Shown here piece by piece: positions 1-8,695 of a stretch of 64,000 nt of DNA; positions within the stretch are counted from its first letter, which is position 1, and each line of letters starts with the position of its first letter. The stretch covers positions 248,001 through 312,000 of the forward strand of contig NZ_JABUAE010000001.1 in NCBI RefSeq assembly GCF_013314535.1. The letters run 5' to 3'. Below the pieces are notes generated by a model. The model was not told where the DNA came from and made no database searches. It saw nothing but the letters and a program-made list of their open reading frames with translations. The stretch is from Bacillus sp. Xin1. Its GTDB lineage: Bacteria; Bacillota; Bacilli; Bacillales; Bacillaceae_G. The position numbers and the translations under genes were made by a program.

Positions 1-196
1 GTCATATGATTTAATTTTTTATTTACAATATGTTTGATGAGGTTCATGATATAATCCTCCTTCAGGCGTTCTTATATCGAAATATATGTGTGCGGTGCTT
101 GTATATATTCGTATACCAGGTGTTTTTTTCCATGGTGAAAAGAGGAGTATGTTATAATAAAAGAACAAAATTACATAGAGAATATAAGGAGGGCTT
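1..196. other. leader region upstream of the YitT-family gene
   Basis: No gene is convincing here. A TATAAT hexamer lies at 153-158, 38 bases before the YitT start codon, without a good -35 at normal spacing. An AAGGAGGG ribosome binding site precedes the ATG at 197. Confidence 0.4.
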
Positions 197-1075
197 ATGG
201 AGAAGAAACAACATCGAAAAGAAAGTGTTATTCATCTATTGTATCGTTTGGTGATGATTGTCTTTGGAGCGGCATGTGCGGCGGTAGCAATTGAACTGTT
301 TTTAATGCCGAACAAAATTATTGATGGTGGAATTATTGGTGTCTCCCTCATACTAGATTATCTTACTCCTAACATTTGGTGGTTGAGTTTTTCTACTTTG
401 GTTGTTATCCTCAATATCCCGTTTATGTATTCTGGTTATAAACAAATCGGGAAAACATTCATGTTATCTTCTGCTTTTGGAATTGTGGCTTTAGCGTTTA
501 TTGAGTCAACATTACACACCTTTAAACCATTTACGACAGAGCCTATTTTAGCAACAGTTTTTGGTGGTCTTATTTTAGGTCTTGGTGTAGGGCTTGTTAT
601 TCGTCATGGTGGTTCATTGGATGGTACAGAAATTATGGGGATTTTATTAACAAAGAAATTACCGTTTTCTGTCGGTGAATTCGTGATGTTTGTAAATCTA
701 TTTATTTTTGCTTGGGCAGCATTTGTATTTGGTGTCGAGCAAGCGATGTATTCTGTTATGACATACTATATTGCTTTTAAAACGATTGATACGGTTATTC
801 AAGGGTTGGATGAAACAAAAGCAGTATTAATTGTATCAGATCAATATGAAGAAGTATCAAATGCAATTTTACACCGCCTCGGTCGTGGGACAACGAAACT
901 TGTTGCTAAAGGTGGTTATACAGATAAAGAAAAAGAGGTAATTTATGCAGTCGTTACACGTCTTGAAGTAACGAAATTAAAATCAATTGTTCATGAAATT
1001 GATGAAAACGCCTTTGTTACAATTATGAATACGCAAGAAACAAATGGTGGTAAATTTAAATCAGCTATTCATTAA
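197..1075 (+). CDS. yqfU: YitT/DUF2179 family membrane protein
   Basis: The 292-residue product has the two-part layout of the YitT family. The N-terminal two thirds (about residues 12-185) contains roughly five or six hydrophobic segments. The C-terminal 80 residues form a soluble DUF2179-type domain that begins at the [13 protein letters not shown] stretch. The ATG at 197 follows a strong AGGAGGG site. The substrate or function of this family is not established. B. subtilis has yqfU in the same place before zur, which supports the name. A terminator-like hairpin about 100 bases downstream separates it from the zinc genes. Confidence 0.85.
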   Translation: MEKKQHRKESVIHLLYRLVMIVFGAACAAVAIELFLMPNKIIDGGIIGVSLILDYLTPNIWWLSFSTLVVILNIPFMYSGYKQIGKTFMLSSAFGIVALAFIESTLHTFKPFTTEPILATVFGGLILGLGVGLVIRHGGSLDGTEIMGILLTKKLPFSVGEFVMFVNLFIFAWAAFVFGVEQAMYSVMTYYIAFKTIDTVIQGLDETKAVLIVSDQYEEVSNAILHRLGRGTTKLVAKGGYTDKEKEVIYAVVTRLEVTKLKSIVHEIDENAFVTIMNTQETNGGKFKSAIH

Positions 1076-1170
1076 AAGTATATGTTTAAAAAGAAGGTAA
1101 AGAGAGGCGATCAATTCTGATGCGCGAAGAATTGTGGTAGCTATCTTGGTCGTGATTTTTGAATATCCTT

Positions 1171-1199
1171 AAAAAGCAGAGAGATTTTCTCTGCTTTTT
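1171..1199 (+). terminator. Rho-independent terminator after yqfU
   Basis: AAAAAGCAGAG pairs perfectly with CTCTGCTTTTT around a short loop, and the T-run is part of the 3' arm. Confidence 0.8.
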
Positions 1200-1250
1200 G
1201 TTATAATAATAAGGTTGCTTTAAATAAAGAATATATTTTAGGCAGATTGG

Positions 1251-1279
1251 TTTACAACTATAATAAGCTATACTATAAT
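1251..1279 (+). promoter_or_regulatory. sigma-A promoter of the zinc uptake operon
   Basis: A TTTACA -35 (1251-1256) is followed after exactly 17 bases by a TATAAT -10 (1274-1279). The next gene downstream is znuC. Confidence 0.7.
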
Positions 1280-1294
1280 TCATATAGAAGTAAA

Positions 1295-1309
1295 TCGGAA
1301 TCATTCTGA
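1295..1309. promoter_or_regulatory. probable Zur operator
   Basis: TCGGAATCATTCTGA has the 7-1-7 dyad layout of Fur-family boxes and resembles the Bacillus Zur consensus TCGTAATnATTACGA, with 6 of 7 arm positions complementary. It starts 16 bases after the -10, so a bound repressor would block early transcription. The zur gene is the third gene of the transcript, which suggests autoregulation by zinc. Confidence 0.65.
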
Positions 1310-1329
1310 ATTAAAATAGGTGAGATACT

Positions 1330-2100
1330 ATGAAAAATATGTTAGAAATAGAAGGATTGACATTTCGGTATGAAGATCGAAATGTGTTAGAAAATATTAA
1401 TTTGCAAGTTCCCAAGGGGGCTTTTTTAGGTTTGGTTGGGCCAAATGGGTCTGGTAAATCGACCTTATTAAAGTGTATATTAGGTGTTTTGAAGCCGAAG
1501 GAAGGAAGTATTCGGTTATTTGATATTGATAGTAAGAAATTTAAAGAGTGGAATAAAATTGGTTATGTTTCACAAAAGGCTAACAGTTTTAATTCTGGTT
1601 TTCCAGCGACTGTCTTTGAAGTTGTTTCAATGGGACTTGTTTCAAAAAAAGGCTTATTTCGTTTCTTGAAGAAAGAGGATAAAGAAAAGGTTACAAAGGC
1701 AATTGCAGATGTAGGAATGAGCGAATTTCAAAATCGTAATATAGGAGAGCTTTCCGGTGGACAACAGCAACGTGTATTTATTGCACGTGCACTTGTAAGT
1801 AACCCGGAATTATTGATTTTGGACGAGCCTACAGTTGGGATTGATGTAAAGAGTGTGGAGAGCTTTTATGAGATACTAGAAGATTTAAATAAAAAACTAG
1901 GGATCACATTGATTCTGGTTACACATGATATGGGAGCTGTAACAGAGAAGGTGACGCATGTCGCATGTTTAAATCAGCATTTACATTTCCATGGAAATGT
2001 TGAGAAATTCCGAGAGTTAGAAGATGCAGAAATGTCGATCTTATATGGACATCATGTTCATCGTTTAGAGCATGACCATGAGCATCACGGGAGGATATAA
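1330..2100 (+). CDS. znuC: zinc ABC transporter, ATP-binding protein
   Basis: This 256-residue ABC ATPase (also called AdcC) powers zinc import with the permease encoded next. Walker A GPNGSGKST lies at residues 37-45, the LSGGQ signature at 141-145 and Walker B LLILDEP at 161-167. The last 19 residues are rich in histidine (HHVH...HDHEHH), as in other zinc and manganese ATPases. It overlaps the permease start by one base, so the two are probably translationally coupled. No substrate-binding protein gene is nearby and it must be encoded elsewhere. Regulation by Zur is inferred from the operator upstream. Confidence 0.9.
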   Translation: MKNMLEIEGLTFRYEDRNVLENINLQVPKGAFLGLVGPNGSGKSTLLKCILGVLKPKEGSIRLFDIDSKKFKEWNKIGYVSQKANSFNSGFPATVFEVVSMGLVSKKGLFRFLKKEDKEKVTKAIADVGMSEFQNRNIGELSGGQQQRVFIARALVSNPELLILDEPTVGIDVKSVESFYEILEDLNKKLGITLILVTHDMGAVTEKVTHVACLNQHLHFHGNVEKFRELEDAEMSILYGHHVHRLEHDHEHHGRI

Positions 2101-2933
2101 TGATACAGGATTTTTTACAATATGACTTTTTGCGTAATTCTTTATACGCGGGTATTTTAATAGGGCTTGTTGCGCCGTTAATCGGTGTGTTTGTTGTTAT
2201 TCGCCGTTTGTCACTAATTGCAGATGCTTTAAGCCATGTGACATTATCAGGAATTGCCGCAAGTTTGTTACTGGAAAAAACGATTTTTACTGGTGGATTT
2301 TTAAATCCGTTATATATGGGGATGATTTTTTCAATGGGCGGGGCGCTATTGATTGAAAAGTTGCGTACTGTATATAAACATTACCAAGAGTTAGCGATTC
2401 CGATTATTCTCTCAGCAGGAATGGGAATAGGGGTTATCTTCATTTCCCTTGCTAATGGATTTAATACGGATTTATTTAGTTATTTATTTGGTAGCGTGAG
2501 CGCTGTAACGAGTACGGATTTAATTCTTATTGGTATTGTAGCAATCGTCGTTATTGCAACAATTATTTTATTATATAAAGAGTTATTTTTATTATCATTT
2601 GACGAAGAATATGCTGTATCAACAGGGCTTCGTACAAAATGGATTCACTTTATTTTCATTATTTTAGTGGCGCTTGTCATTGCGATATCTATGCGTGTTG
2701 TTGGGGTTCTTCTCGTGTCATCTTTAATGACATTACCAGTTGCAGCAAGTATCCGCATTGCAAAAGGATTTAAACAAACAATTTTCTTTTCCATTTTATT
2801 TGGTGAAATTTCCGTGATAGGTGGGCTGTTCGCTTCTTATCAGCTTGATTTAGCTCCAGGTGGTACAATTGTTATGCTAGCGGTTCTTATTTTAATCGGT
2901 GCAATCTTATGGAAGAAGAAAAAAACTGCATAA
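2100..2933 (+). CDS. znuB: zinc ABC transporter, permease
   Basis: The 277-residue protein is an ABC-3 family (ZnuB/AdcB/MntB-type) integral membrane permease with about eight or nine hydrophobic segments. Conserved family stretches are visible, such as [17 protein letters not shown] near residues 35-51 and [18 protein letters not shown] near 200. Its ATG shares a base with the znuC stop. The zinc assignment rests on the partner ATPase and the adjacent zur. Manganese cannot be excluded from the sequence alone. Confidence 0.9.
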   Translation: MIQDFLQYDFLRNSLYAGILIGLVAPLIGVFVVIRRLSLIADALSHVTLSGIAASLLLEKTIFTGGFLNPLYMGMIFSMGGALLIEKLRTVYKHYQELAIPIILSAGMGIGVIFISLANGFNTDLFSYLFGSVSAVTSTDLILIGIVAIVVIATIILLYKELFLLSFDEEYAVSTGLRTKWIHFIFIILVALVIAISMRVVGVLLVSSLMTLPVAASIRIAKGFKQTIFFSILFGEISVIGGLFASYQLDLAPGGTIVMLAVLILIGAILWKKKKTA

Positions 2934-2946
2934 AGTAGGGATAGTT

Positions 2947-3360
2947 ATGAATCTGACAGAAGCTTTACGCCTTATGAAAGAAAAAGGCTATAAACACACT
3001 GGGAAAAGGGAAGAAATGTTACGTTTATTTGCAGTTCACAATCGATATTTAACTGCAAAAGATGTTTTAGAGCATATGAAGGATGATTATCCAGGATTAA
3101 GTTTTGATACCATCTATCGTAACTTAACCGTATTTGCTGAAATTGGTGTTTTGGAGCAAACTGAATTAAATGGAGAAAAGCATTTTCGTTTTACATGCTC
3201 TATTATGGAACATCATCATCACTTTATTTGTTTGGATTGTGGTGGTACAAAAGAAATTACTTCCTGTCCAATGGATTTTATGAATAAAGATTTTAAGGGA
3301 TATGAAGTAACAGGACATAAGTTTGAAATATATGGGCGTTGCCCAAAATGTGTAAAGTAA
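2947..3360 (+). CDS. zur: Fur-family zinc uptake repressor Zur
   Basis: The 137-residue protein has the Fur-family winged helix (DTIYRNL at residues 54-60). The metal-binding C-terminal half has a HHHH run (89-92) and two CxxC pairs (C95/C98 and C132/C135) that would hold structural zinc. The start at 2947 follows a TAGGGATAG site 13 bases after the znuB stop. The in-frame upstream extension overlaps znuB and has no family similarity. In this family the zinc-loaded dimer represses uptake genes. Its position in the zinc operon and the box at 1295-1309 support Zur over Fur or PerR. Confidence 0.9.
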   Translation: MNLTEALRLMKEKGYKHTGKREEMLRLFAVHNRYLTAKDVLEHMKDDYPGLSFDTIYRNLTVFAEIGVLEQTELNGEKHFRFTCSIMEHHHHFICLDCGGTKEITSCPMDFMNKDFKGYEVTGHKFEIYGRCPKCVK

Positions 3361-3394
3361 AAGCTCGCCAGTTATGAAACTGACGAGCTTTTTT
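3361..3394. terminator. bidirectional terminator between zur and ispG
   Basis: AAGCTCGCCAGTT pairs with AACTGACGAGCTT (one G-U-type mismatch), followed by a T-run. It lies between convergent genes. Confidence 0.8.
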
Positions 3395-3395
3395 A

Positions 3396-4505
3396 TTATT
3401 TTTGCTCTTGTTTTTCTTTTTCTTGATTTGCAGCCATTTCAGCAGCAATTACATCAATTTCTTTTTTTAGTTCTTCTACCATTGTTTCTTCAGGTACTTT
3501 ACGAACGACTTTTCCTTTACGGAATAATAAACCTTCTCCGCGTGCACCAGCAATACCGATATCGGCTTCACGAGCTTCACCGGGACCGTTTACAGCGCAG
3601 CCGAGCACGGCAACTTTGATAGGTACTTTCAGCGTAGAGATATATTCTTCTACTTCATTTGCAATACTGATAAGGTCAATTTCAATACGACCGCATGTTG
3701 GACAAGAAATAAGTGTTGCAGCGTTCGATGCAAGACCGAATGATTTTAACAATTCACGAGCCACTTTTACTTCCTCAACTGGATCAGCACTTAATGAAAT
3801 GCGAAGTGTATTTCCGATACCTTTACTTAAAATAGCACCAAGACCGGCAGCACTTTTTACTGTTCCGGCGAATAGTGTTCCGGATTCTGTGATACCTAAG
3901 TGCAGTGGATAATTAAAAGCACGAGCTGCTTTTTCATATGCTTCAATTGCTAAATTAACATCAGAGGCTTTCATTGATACGATAATATCATGGAAATCTA
4001 AGTCCTCTAAAATTTTAATATGATGAAGAGCGCTTTCAACCATACCATCTGCAGTAGGGTATCCATACTTTTCTAAAATATGACGTTCTAATGAACCAGC
4101 ATTTACACCAATACGAATTGGAATACCGCGTTCTTTCGCAGCGTTTACAACAGCTTCTACTTTATGACGACGCCCGATGTTGCCTGGGTTGATACGTACT
4201 TTATCAATGCCACCTTCAATTGCTTTTAATGCAAGGCGATAATCGAAGTGAATATCAGCAACAAGTGGGATGTTAATTTGTTTTTTAATATCAGCAATTG
4301 CGTTTGCTGCACGTTCGTCTGGAACAGCAACGCGGACGATTTGACAACCCGCTTCTTCTAAACGTTTGATTTCAGCAACAGTTGCTTCCACATCATGTGT
4401 TTTTGTTGTTGTCATACTTTGTATAATTAATTCATTATTACCGCCAATTGTTAAATTACCGACTTTAACAGGACGTGTTTTTGTACGATGAGTCATTTCA
4501 TTCAC
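3396..4505 (-). CDS. ispG: 4-hydroxy-3-methylbut-2-en-1-yl diphosphate synthase
   Basis: IspG (GcpE) is the iron-sulfur enzyme that makes HMBPP from MEcPP in the MEP isoprenoid pathway. The sequence shows an N-terminal TIM-barrel ([16 protein letters not shown]) and the C-terminal [4Fe-4S] cysteines in SCPTCGR and [10 protein letters not shown] prefer the GTG at 4505 (MNEMTHRTK...), giving 369 residues. A longer in-frame extension to 4583 has no family character, and an ATG nine bases inside is the alternative. The C-terminus is a lysine/glutamate-rich tail of no known role. Confidence 0.93.
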   Translation of the reverse strand: MNEMTHRTKTRPVKVGNLTIGGNNELIIQSMTTTKTHDVEATVAEIKRLEEAGCQIVRVAVPDERAANAIADIKKQINIPLVADIHFDYRLALKAIEGGIDKVRINPGNIGRRHKVEAVVNAAKERGIPIRIGVNAGSLERHILEKYGYPTADGMVESALHHIKILEDLDFHDIIVSMKASDVNLAIEAYEKAARAFNYPLHLGITESGTLFAGTVKSAAGLGAILSKGIGNTLRISLSADPVEEVKVARELLKSFGLASNAATLISCPTCGRIEIDLISIANEVEEYISTLKVPIKVAVLGCAVNGPGEAREADIGIAGARGEGLLFRKGKVVRKVPEETMVEELKKEIDVIAAEMAANQEKEKQEQK

Positions 4506-4660
4506 GAATAGATCGCTCTCCTTATAAAAGAAGTTTCTTATTTTGTGTTTCATATCAAATATAGTATATGTGATATGAAGCAAGAGAAACCTATATGCTC
4601 GGTTTCACTTTTACTATTGTATCAGCGCCTTTATGTAATTGACAAGGATTAAGTGATTAC

Positions 4661-5008
4661 TCATTGATATAACGGGAATTTGTAAGATTTTCCGATCTGT
4701 ATTTTTGTTGCAGATGTATTTTTATTTAACTGCTTAAAATCACCGATGACCTTTTCAATAGAAGGAATTTTTTTCTTATTAATCGCTTCTGTAATCGATA
4801 AAACGGTATCTCCTGTTTTTACTTCAATTGCTTTATACTGTACATCTGTTTCTTTTTTTGCTTTTGTATCAACATTTTCTTTTTTTACAGTTTGGGCAGC
4901 TGTTGTTTTTTTGTATGAACTTAACATTGGTAAAGTACCAATTTTTATATCGTAATAAAACACGTAACCGAGAACAAGCACAAGTAAGAGTGCACCAAGT
5001 CTCTTCAT
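4661..5008 (-). CDS. yqfZ: LysM-domain membrane-anchored protein
   Basis: This 115-residue protein starts with one membrane anchor or uncleaved signal (about residues 5-22). A linker rich in lysine, threonine and alanine follows, then a C-terminal LysM-type module (about 68-113: VKTGDTVLSITEAIN ... IQIGKSYKFPLY). LysM domains bind peptidoglycan, so it likely sits at the outer membrane face or in the wall. The ATG at 5008 follows AAAGGAGTGAGG. B. subtilis has yqfZ beside ispG. Its exact role is unknown. Confidence 0.75.
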   Translation of the reverse strand: MKRLGALLLVLVLGYVFYYDIKIGTLPMLSSYKKTTAAQTVKKENVDTKAKKETDVQYKAIEVKTGDTVLSITEAINKKKIPSIEKVIGDFKQLNKNTSATKIQIGKSYKFPLYQ

Positions 5009-5050
5009 ATTCCTCACTCCTTTGTTAGGAAATATATGCTTGTCCAAAAA

Positions 5051-5073
5051 AAAAATGCCAAAATGGCATTTTT
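5051..5073. terminator. terminator between the DUF1189 gene and yqfZ
   Basis: AAAAATGCCA and TGGCATTTTT form a 10-bp stem with a three-base loop and T/A-runs on both sides. Confidence 0.8.
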
Positions 5074-5840
5074 TATAGTTCGTGTTTTTCTTTAGGTTTT
5101 GGTATTTCTTTAATTGTTAAATACAGCACGATTAAAATGATAGCAGTGTACAGATAGAATGTTCCTGGCACATTTATGTTTAATGCATTCATAATCATAA
5201 AGAAAATAGTTGGAATCGTATAGCTGTAAGCTGTTAATGTCCAAACTTGTTTGTAAGATACTTTTCGCTGACCAACCATTGCTGAACCGATAAAGGCTAA
5301 AATAGTTGTGCCTAAGAACGAAATGAATAATTGGAACAGGTAGATGGCTATTCCAACACCAAACATGAGGAATGGATAGACATTATCAATGGCTGATACA
5401 ATGCCTTGGATATCCTTTTTCTCAAATGTCCCATTACCGAAGTCGCTGTAAGATTGACTTTGTGTTTGATTGTTATTCATAGATACAACTTTATCTTTTA
5501 AAACGAATACACCTTGTTTATTTGCATACGCATTCGTATCTGTTGCATTAGGGTCAAATACAAAAACAAAATTTCCATCTTCTTTTATAATAGGTTCTTT
5601 GACGTCAGCGTGAAGTTCACCATTCTCAATTTTAAAATCGGGGAGATCTTTTTCAATGGATTGATGTACAGAAGAAACGACATCTTGTACGAAGTTTCCG
5701 AATATGAAAGTTTTAGGGATCGTTGCGATGAAACACAATAACATGACGTATAGAATTGTTTTTCCCATTTTTTGAAAACGAAAAAGGGCCATATCCTTTG
5801 GCGAATATAAACTTTTTATTAGTTGTGTAAAGATGGACAT
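5073..5840 (-). CDS. yqgB: DUF1189 family membrane protein
   Basis: The 255-residue protein has one membrane segment near residues 27-47. An exposed, charged domain of about 100 residues follows (ADVKEP..., NNNQTQSQSYSD), then three or four C-terminal hydrophobic segments (about 150-245). The pattern and the motif SFLGTTILAFIGSAM fit DUF1189 proteins such as B. subtilis YqgB, found at the same locus. Function is unknown. A role as membrane sensor or assembly factor would be a guess. Confidence 0.7.
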   Translation of the reverse strand: MSIFTQLIKSLYSPKDMALFRFQKMGKTILYVMLLCFIATIPKTFIFGNFVQDVVSSVHQSIEKDLPDFKIENGELHADVKEPIIKEDGNFVFVFDPNATDTNAYANKQGVFVLKDKVVSMNNNQTQSQSYSDFGNGTFEKKDIQGIVSAIDNVYPFLMFGVGIAIYLFQLFISFLGTTILAFIGSAMVGQRKVSYKQVWTLTAYSYTIPTIFFMIMNALNINVPGTFYLYTAIILIVLYLTIKEIPKPKEKHEL

Positions 5841-6261
5841 CTATTCACTTCCTTTGCTATATGTATGATAGATTGATGCATAAAGTTATTGTAACGTACG
5901 CATCTAATGAATCACAAGCTATATCGTATGAAATAAGGTTAATGTTCTGGTAGTTGGACTGTATAGAGGATTTATTACTTATAAAAGTCTTTCTATTTAG
6001 GTGGAGAGAGCATGCGGCTGAAGCGATCAAACCTTTTTCCTGTTCTGTGCGAAATGAAAACAAAAAGAGAAAATGAGTGTGGGCTACTTTTTGTTCTGCG
6101 TAGCAGAAAGGTAAAAATATAATTGACACTTTTCTTTTTTATATGGTAAATTTATCTTACATTTCTTAATTGATATATCTTACAGTTTTCAGCTTTTATG
6201 AATGTTCTTTGGAGATTTGGTGGTGAATCTGAATTTTAATCACCGCTATATACATAATTTT
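5841..6261. other. intergenic region upstream of the tRNA
   Basis: No recognised gene. A 36-codon reading frame at 6012-6122 (MRLKRSNLF...) has a good GGTGGAG site but no known relative. A TTGACA at 6123-6128, 19 bases before TAAATT (6148-6153), could be the promoter of the tRNA. Confidence 0.4.
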
Positions 6262-6335
6262 GGACCCTTAGCTCAGCTGGTTAGAGCAGACGGCTCATAA
6301 CCGTCCGGTCGTAGGTTCGAGTCCTACAGGGTCCA
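6262..6335 (+). tRNA. tRNA with CAT anticodon, probably tRNA-Ile2 (possibly elongator tRNA-Met)
   Basis: A full cloverleaf can be drawn: acceptor stem GGACCCT/AGGGTCC, D-stem GCTC/GAGC, anticodon stem GACGG/CCGTC around CTCATAA, T-stem GTAGG/CCTAC with TTCGAGT, and discriminator A. The G1-C72 pair rules out initiator tRNA. The body resembles Bacillus tRNA-Ile2, whose CAT anticodon is read as AUA after lysidine modification by TilS, more than elongator tRNA-Met. The CCA end is not encoded. Confidence 0.88.
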
Positions 6336-6365
6336 TATCCATTTCATATGTTTATCATGTAGACG

Positions 6366-6397
6366 AAAAGCTTCCTTGTAGAAGGGAGCTTTTTTTT
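6366..6397 (+). terminator. terminator of the tRNA gene
   Basis: AAAAGCTTCCTT pairs imperfectly with AAGGGAGCTTTT, followed by eight T residues, 30 bases after the tRNA. Confidence 0.8.
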
Positions 6398-6478
6398 ACG
6401 AAATATATGAGCATTTTGTTTGAAAAGAAATGGAAATTTTGCTACGTTAGTGATAGCAAGACAATGTGATTTAATTTG

Positions 6479-6507
6479 TTTTCACCCTATGGCAATTAGG
6501 GTAAAAT
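6479..6507 (+). promoter_or_regulatory. sodA promoter with an inverted repeat in the spacer
   Basis: TTTTCA (6479-6484) and TAAAAT (6502-6507) are 17 bases apart. The perfect inverted repeat ACCCTA-N7-TAGGGT (6484-6502) fills almost exactly the spacer, so it is well placed as an operator. The regulator is not known. Confidence 0.5.
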
Positions 6508-6560
6508 GAAGTTGTATGCTAAATTATTTTGGCAATACATAAAATGGGAGGAATGTAACA

Positions 6561-7172
6561 ATGGCAAAACATGAATTACCAAATTTACCTTATGCGTATG
6601 ATGCTTTAGAACCTCATTTTGATAAAGAAACAATGAACATCCATCATACAAAACACCACAACACTTACGTAACAAACTTAAATGCTGCGTTAGAAGGTCA
6701 TGCAGAACTAGCTGACAAAAGTGTTGAAGAATTAGTTGCAAACTTAAATGAAGTACCAGAAGCAATTCGTACTGCAGTACGTAACAATGGTGGCGGACAT
6801 GTGAACCACACTTTCTTCTGGACAATTCTATCTCCAAATGGTGGTGGACAACCAGTAGGTGAACTTGCAGCTGCAATTGAAGCGAAATTCGGTAGCTTTG
6901 ATGCATTCAAAGAAGAGTTCGCAAAAGCTGGTGCAACTCGCTTCGGTTCTGGTTGGGCTTGGTTAGTAGTAAACAATGGTGAGCTAGAAGTAACAAGCAC
7001 TCCAAACCAGGATTCTCCTTTAACAGAAGGTAAAACTCCAGTTATCGGTTTAGACGTTTGGGAACATGCGTACTACTTACATTACCAAAACCGTCGTCCT
7101 GACTACATCGGTGCATTCTGGAACGTTGTAGACTGGAACGCAGCTGAAAAACGTTACCAAGAAGCTAAATAA
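6561..7172 (+). CDS. sodA: manganese superoxide dismutase
   Basis: SodA converts superoxide to hydrogen peroxide and oxygen in the cytosol. The 203 residues match the family length. The four metal ligands are visible: His28 (MNIHH), His83 (NHTFFW), Asp165 and His169 ([10 protein letters not shown]). The Gly-Gly around residues 77-79 and the [19 protein letters not shown] block are typical of the Mn form. A GGGAGG site precedes the ATG. It forms a single-gene unit with its own terminator. Confidence 0.96.
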   Translation: MAKHELPNLPYAYDALEPHFDKETMNIHHTKHHNTYVTNLNAALEGHAELADKSVEELVANLNEVPEAIRTAVRNNGGGHVNHTFFWTILSPNGGGQPVGELAAAIEAKFGSFDAFKEEFAKAGATRFGSGWAWLVVNNGELEVTSTPNQDSPLTEGKTPVIGLDVWEHAYYLHYQNRRPDYIGAFWNVVDWNAAEKRYQEAK

Positions 7173-7209
7173 TATCGCTTATTCCGTTTTATTTAAGTCG
7201 ATATTGAAG

Positions 7210-7239
7210 AAGCTAGGGGAATATTCTCCTAGCTTTTTT
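7210..7239 (+). terminator. terminator of sodA
   Basis: AAGCTAGGGGAA pairs with TTCTCCTAGCTT (one wobble), followed by a T-run. Confidence 0.85.
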
Positions 7240-7308
7240 GTATGCTTTCTTTTACATAATTGCGTCGGTCTTTGGAAGACTAGAACATGAAGTAAAGGAG
7301 AGTTATGT

Positions 7309-8586
7309 ATGAAGTGGAAACATGTAATTGGCGATGTCGAGGTGAATCGTGATTTAGTATTGTTACTTGTTATGGGGGGATTATACACGCTTGCGATTTC
7401 TTTATCCAACACGTTTGTTAACATTTATTTATGGAAACAAACACAAAATTATGTGAACCTTGGAGTGTATAATTTAGCAAGCGTTGTATTGCAGCCATTA
7501 ACATTTCTTTTTGCAGGGAAATTGGCAAAGCGGATAGATCGTGCTATTTTACTGCGAATTGGTGTAGGAACATTAGCGACTTTTTTTGTTGTTGTTTTAC
7601 TCGCAGGAACACGTGCTTCACATTATATTTTATTACTTGGTGGTCTTCTAGGAATTGGATATGGTTTTTATTGGCTGGCATTTAATTTGTTGACGTTTGA
7701 AATTACAGAGCCTGAAACACGTGATTTTTTTAACGGTTTTCTCGGTTTGTTAACATCTTTCTCTGGAATGATTGGGCCAATAGCAGCTGGGTATACGATT
7801 TCGCGTATGGAGAAGTGGACTGGGTATACGGTTATCTTTTTTCTTTCATTAACTTTATTTGCAATTGCTGTTGTCATAAGTTTCTTTTTATCGAAAAGAG
7901 AATGTGAAGGACGCTATGAAATTGTTCAAGTTTTGAAAGAACGTAAGATCAATAAAAACTGGGGAAGGATTACACGCGCACACTTTTTTCAAGGATTGAG
8001 AGAAGGAACGTTTGTTTTTGTTATTTCCGTATACGTCTATTTAGCATCAGGAAGTGAATTTGGGCTAGGGAAATATAGTTTAGTCAATTCAGCTGTATCT
8101 TTTATATGCTACTATTTGGTTACGCGTATATTAAGAAAGGAATGGAGAAAAAAAGCGATTTTAATTGGTGGAATTATTTTGTATGTCGTCGTATTTTTAG
8201 TTATTTTTCACGTTACATATGTAAAATTACTCATTTATGCAGCATGTATCGCTATTGCTTACCCAATTCTACTCGTTCCATATGGTTCTATGACATATGA
8301 TGTAATTGGAAGAGCAAAGCAAGCCAGAGAGTGGCGTGTTGAGTATATTGTTGTACGAGAGCTATGGCTGAACAGCGGGAGAATATGTTCTGTTTTAAGT
8401 TTCTTATGTGCAGTATCATTTTTTCCACCAGAAAAAAGCTTACCTGTTTTATTATGTATTCTTGGAGCTGGACATTTACTTATTTATTTTGCTGTTAGAA
8501 ATGTCAAATATGGAGAAGGGAATCCAAATAAAACAAGGATTCCAGCACCTGAAACAACACAAAATCATACCGAACGAGAAGGTTAA
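7309..8586 (+). CDS. yqgE: MFS-type membrane transporter
   Basis: The 425-residue protein has about twelve hydrophobic segments and the MFS fold: a short charged loop after the second segment (KLAKRIDRA) and a long central loop around residues 195-220 (LSKRECEGRYEIVQVLKERK). It corresponds in position to B. subtilis yqgE between sodA and pbpA. No substrate is known and the sequence does not suggest one. The start at 7309 follows AAAGGAGAG. Confidence 0.75.
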   Translation: MKWKHVIGDVEVNRDLVLLLVMGGLYTLAISLSNTFVNIYLWKQTQNYVNLGVYNLASVVLQPLTFLFAGKLAKRIDRAILLRIGVGTLATFFVVVLLAGTRASHYILLLGGLLGIGYGFYWLAFNLLTFEITEPETRDFFNGFLGLLTSFSGMIGPIAAGYTISRMEKWTGYTVIFFLSLTLFAIAVVISFFLSKRECEGRYEIVQVLKERKINKNWGRITRAHFFQGLREGTFVFVISVYVYLASGSEFGLGKYSLVNSAVSFICYYLVTRILRKEWRKKAILIGGIILYVVVFLVIFHVTYVKLLIYAACIAIAYPILLVPYGSMTYDVIGRAKQAREWRVEYIVVRELWLNSGRICSVLSFLCAVSFFPPEKSLPVLLCILGAGHLLIYFAVRNVKYGEGNPNKTRIPAPETTQNHTEREG

Positions 8587-8636
8587 CTTCTTTCGGGTTT
8601 TATGCTAGAATAAAAAGACATGTAAAACAGCAGTGA

Positions 8637-8658
8637 GGACACCTGTAACTAGGTGTCC
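8637..8658 (+). terminator. hairpin between yqgE and pbpA
   Basis: GGACACCT-GTAACT-AGGTGTCC is a perfect 8-bp stem with a six-base loop, 38 bases before pbpA. Only CTTTCC follows, so it is either a weak terminator or a structured leader. Confidence 0.45.
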
Positions 8659-8695
8659 CTTTCCTATTACATAGCTGTTGGTAGAGGGGGTTCGT

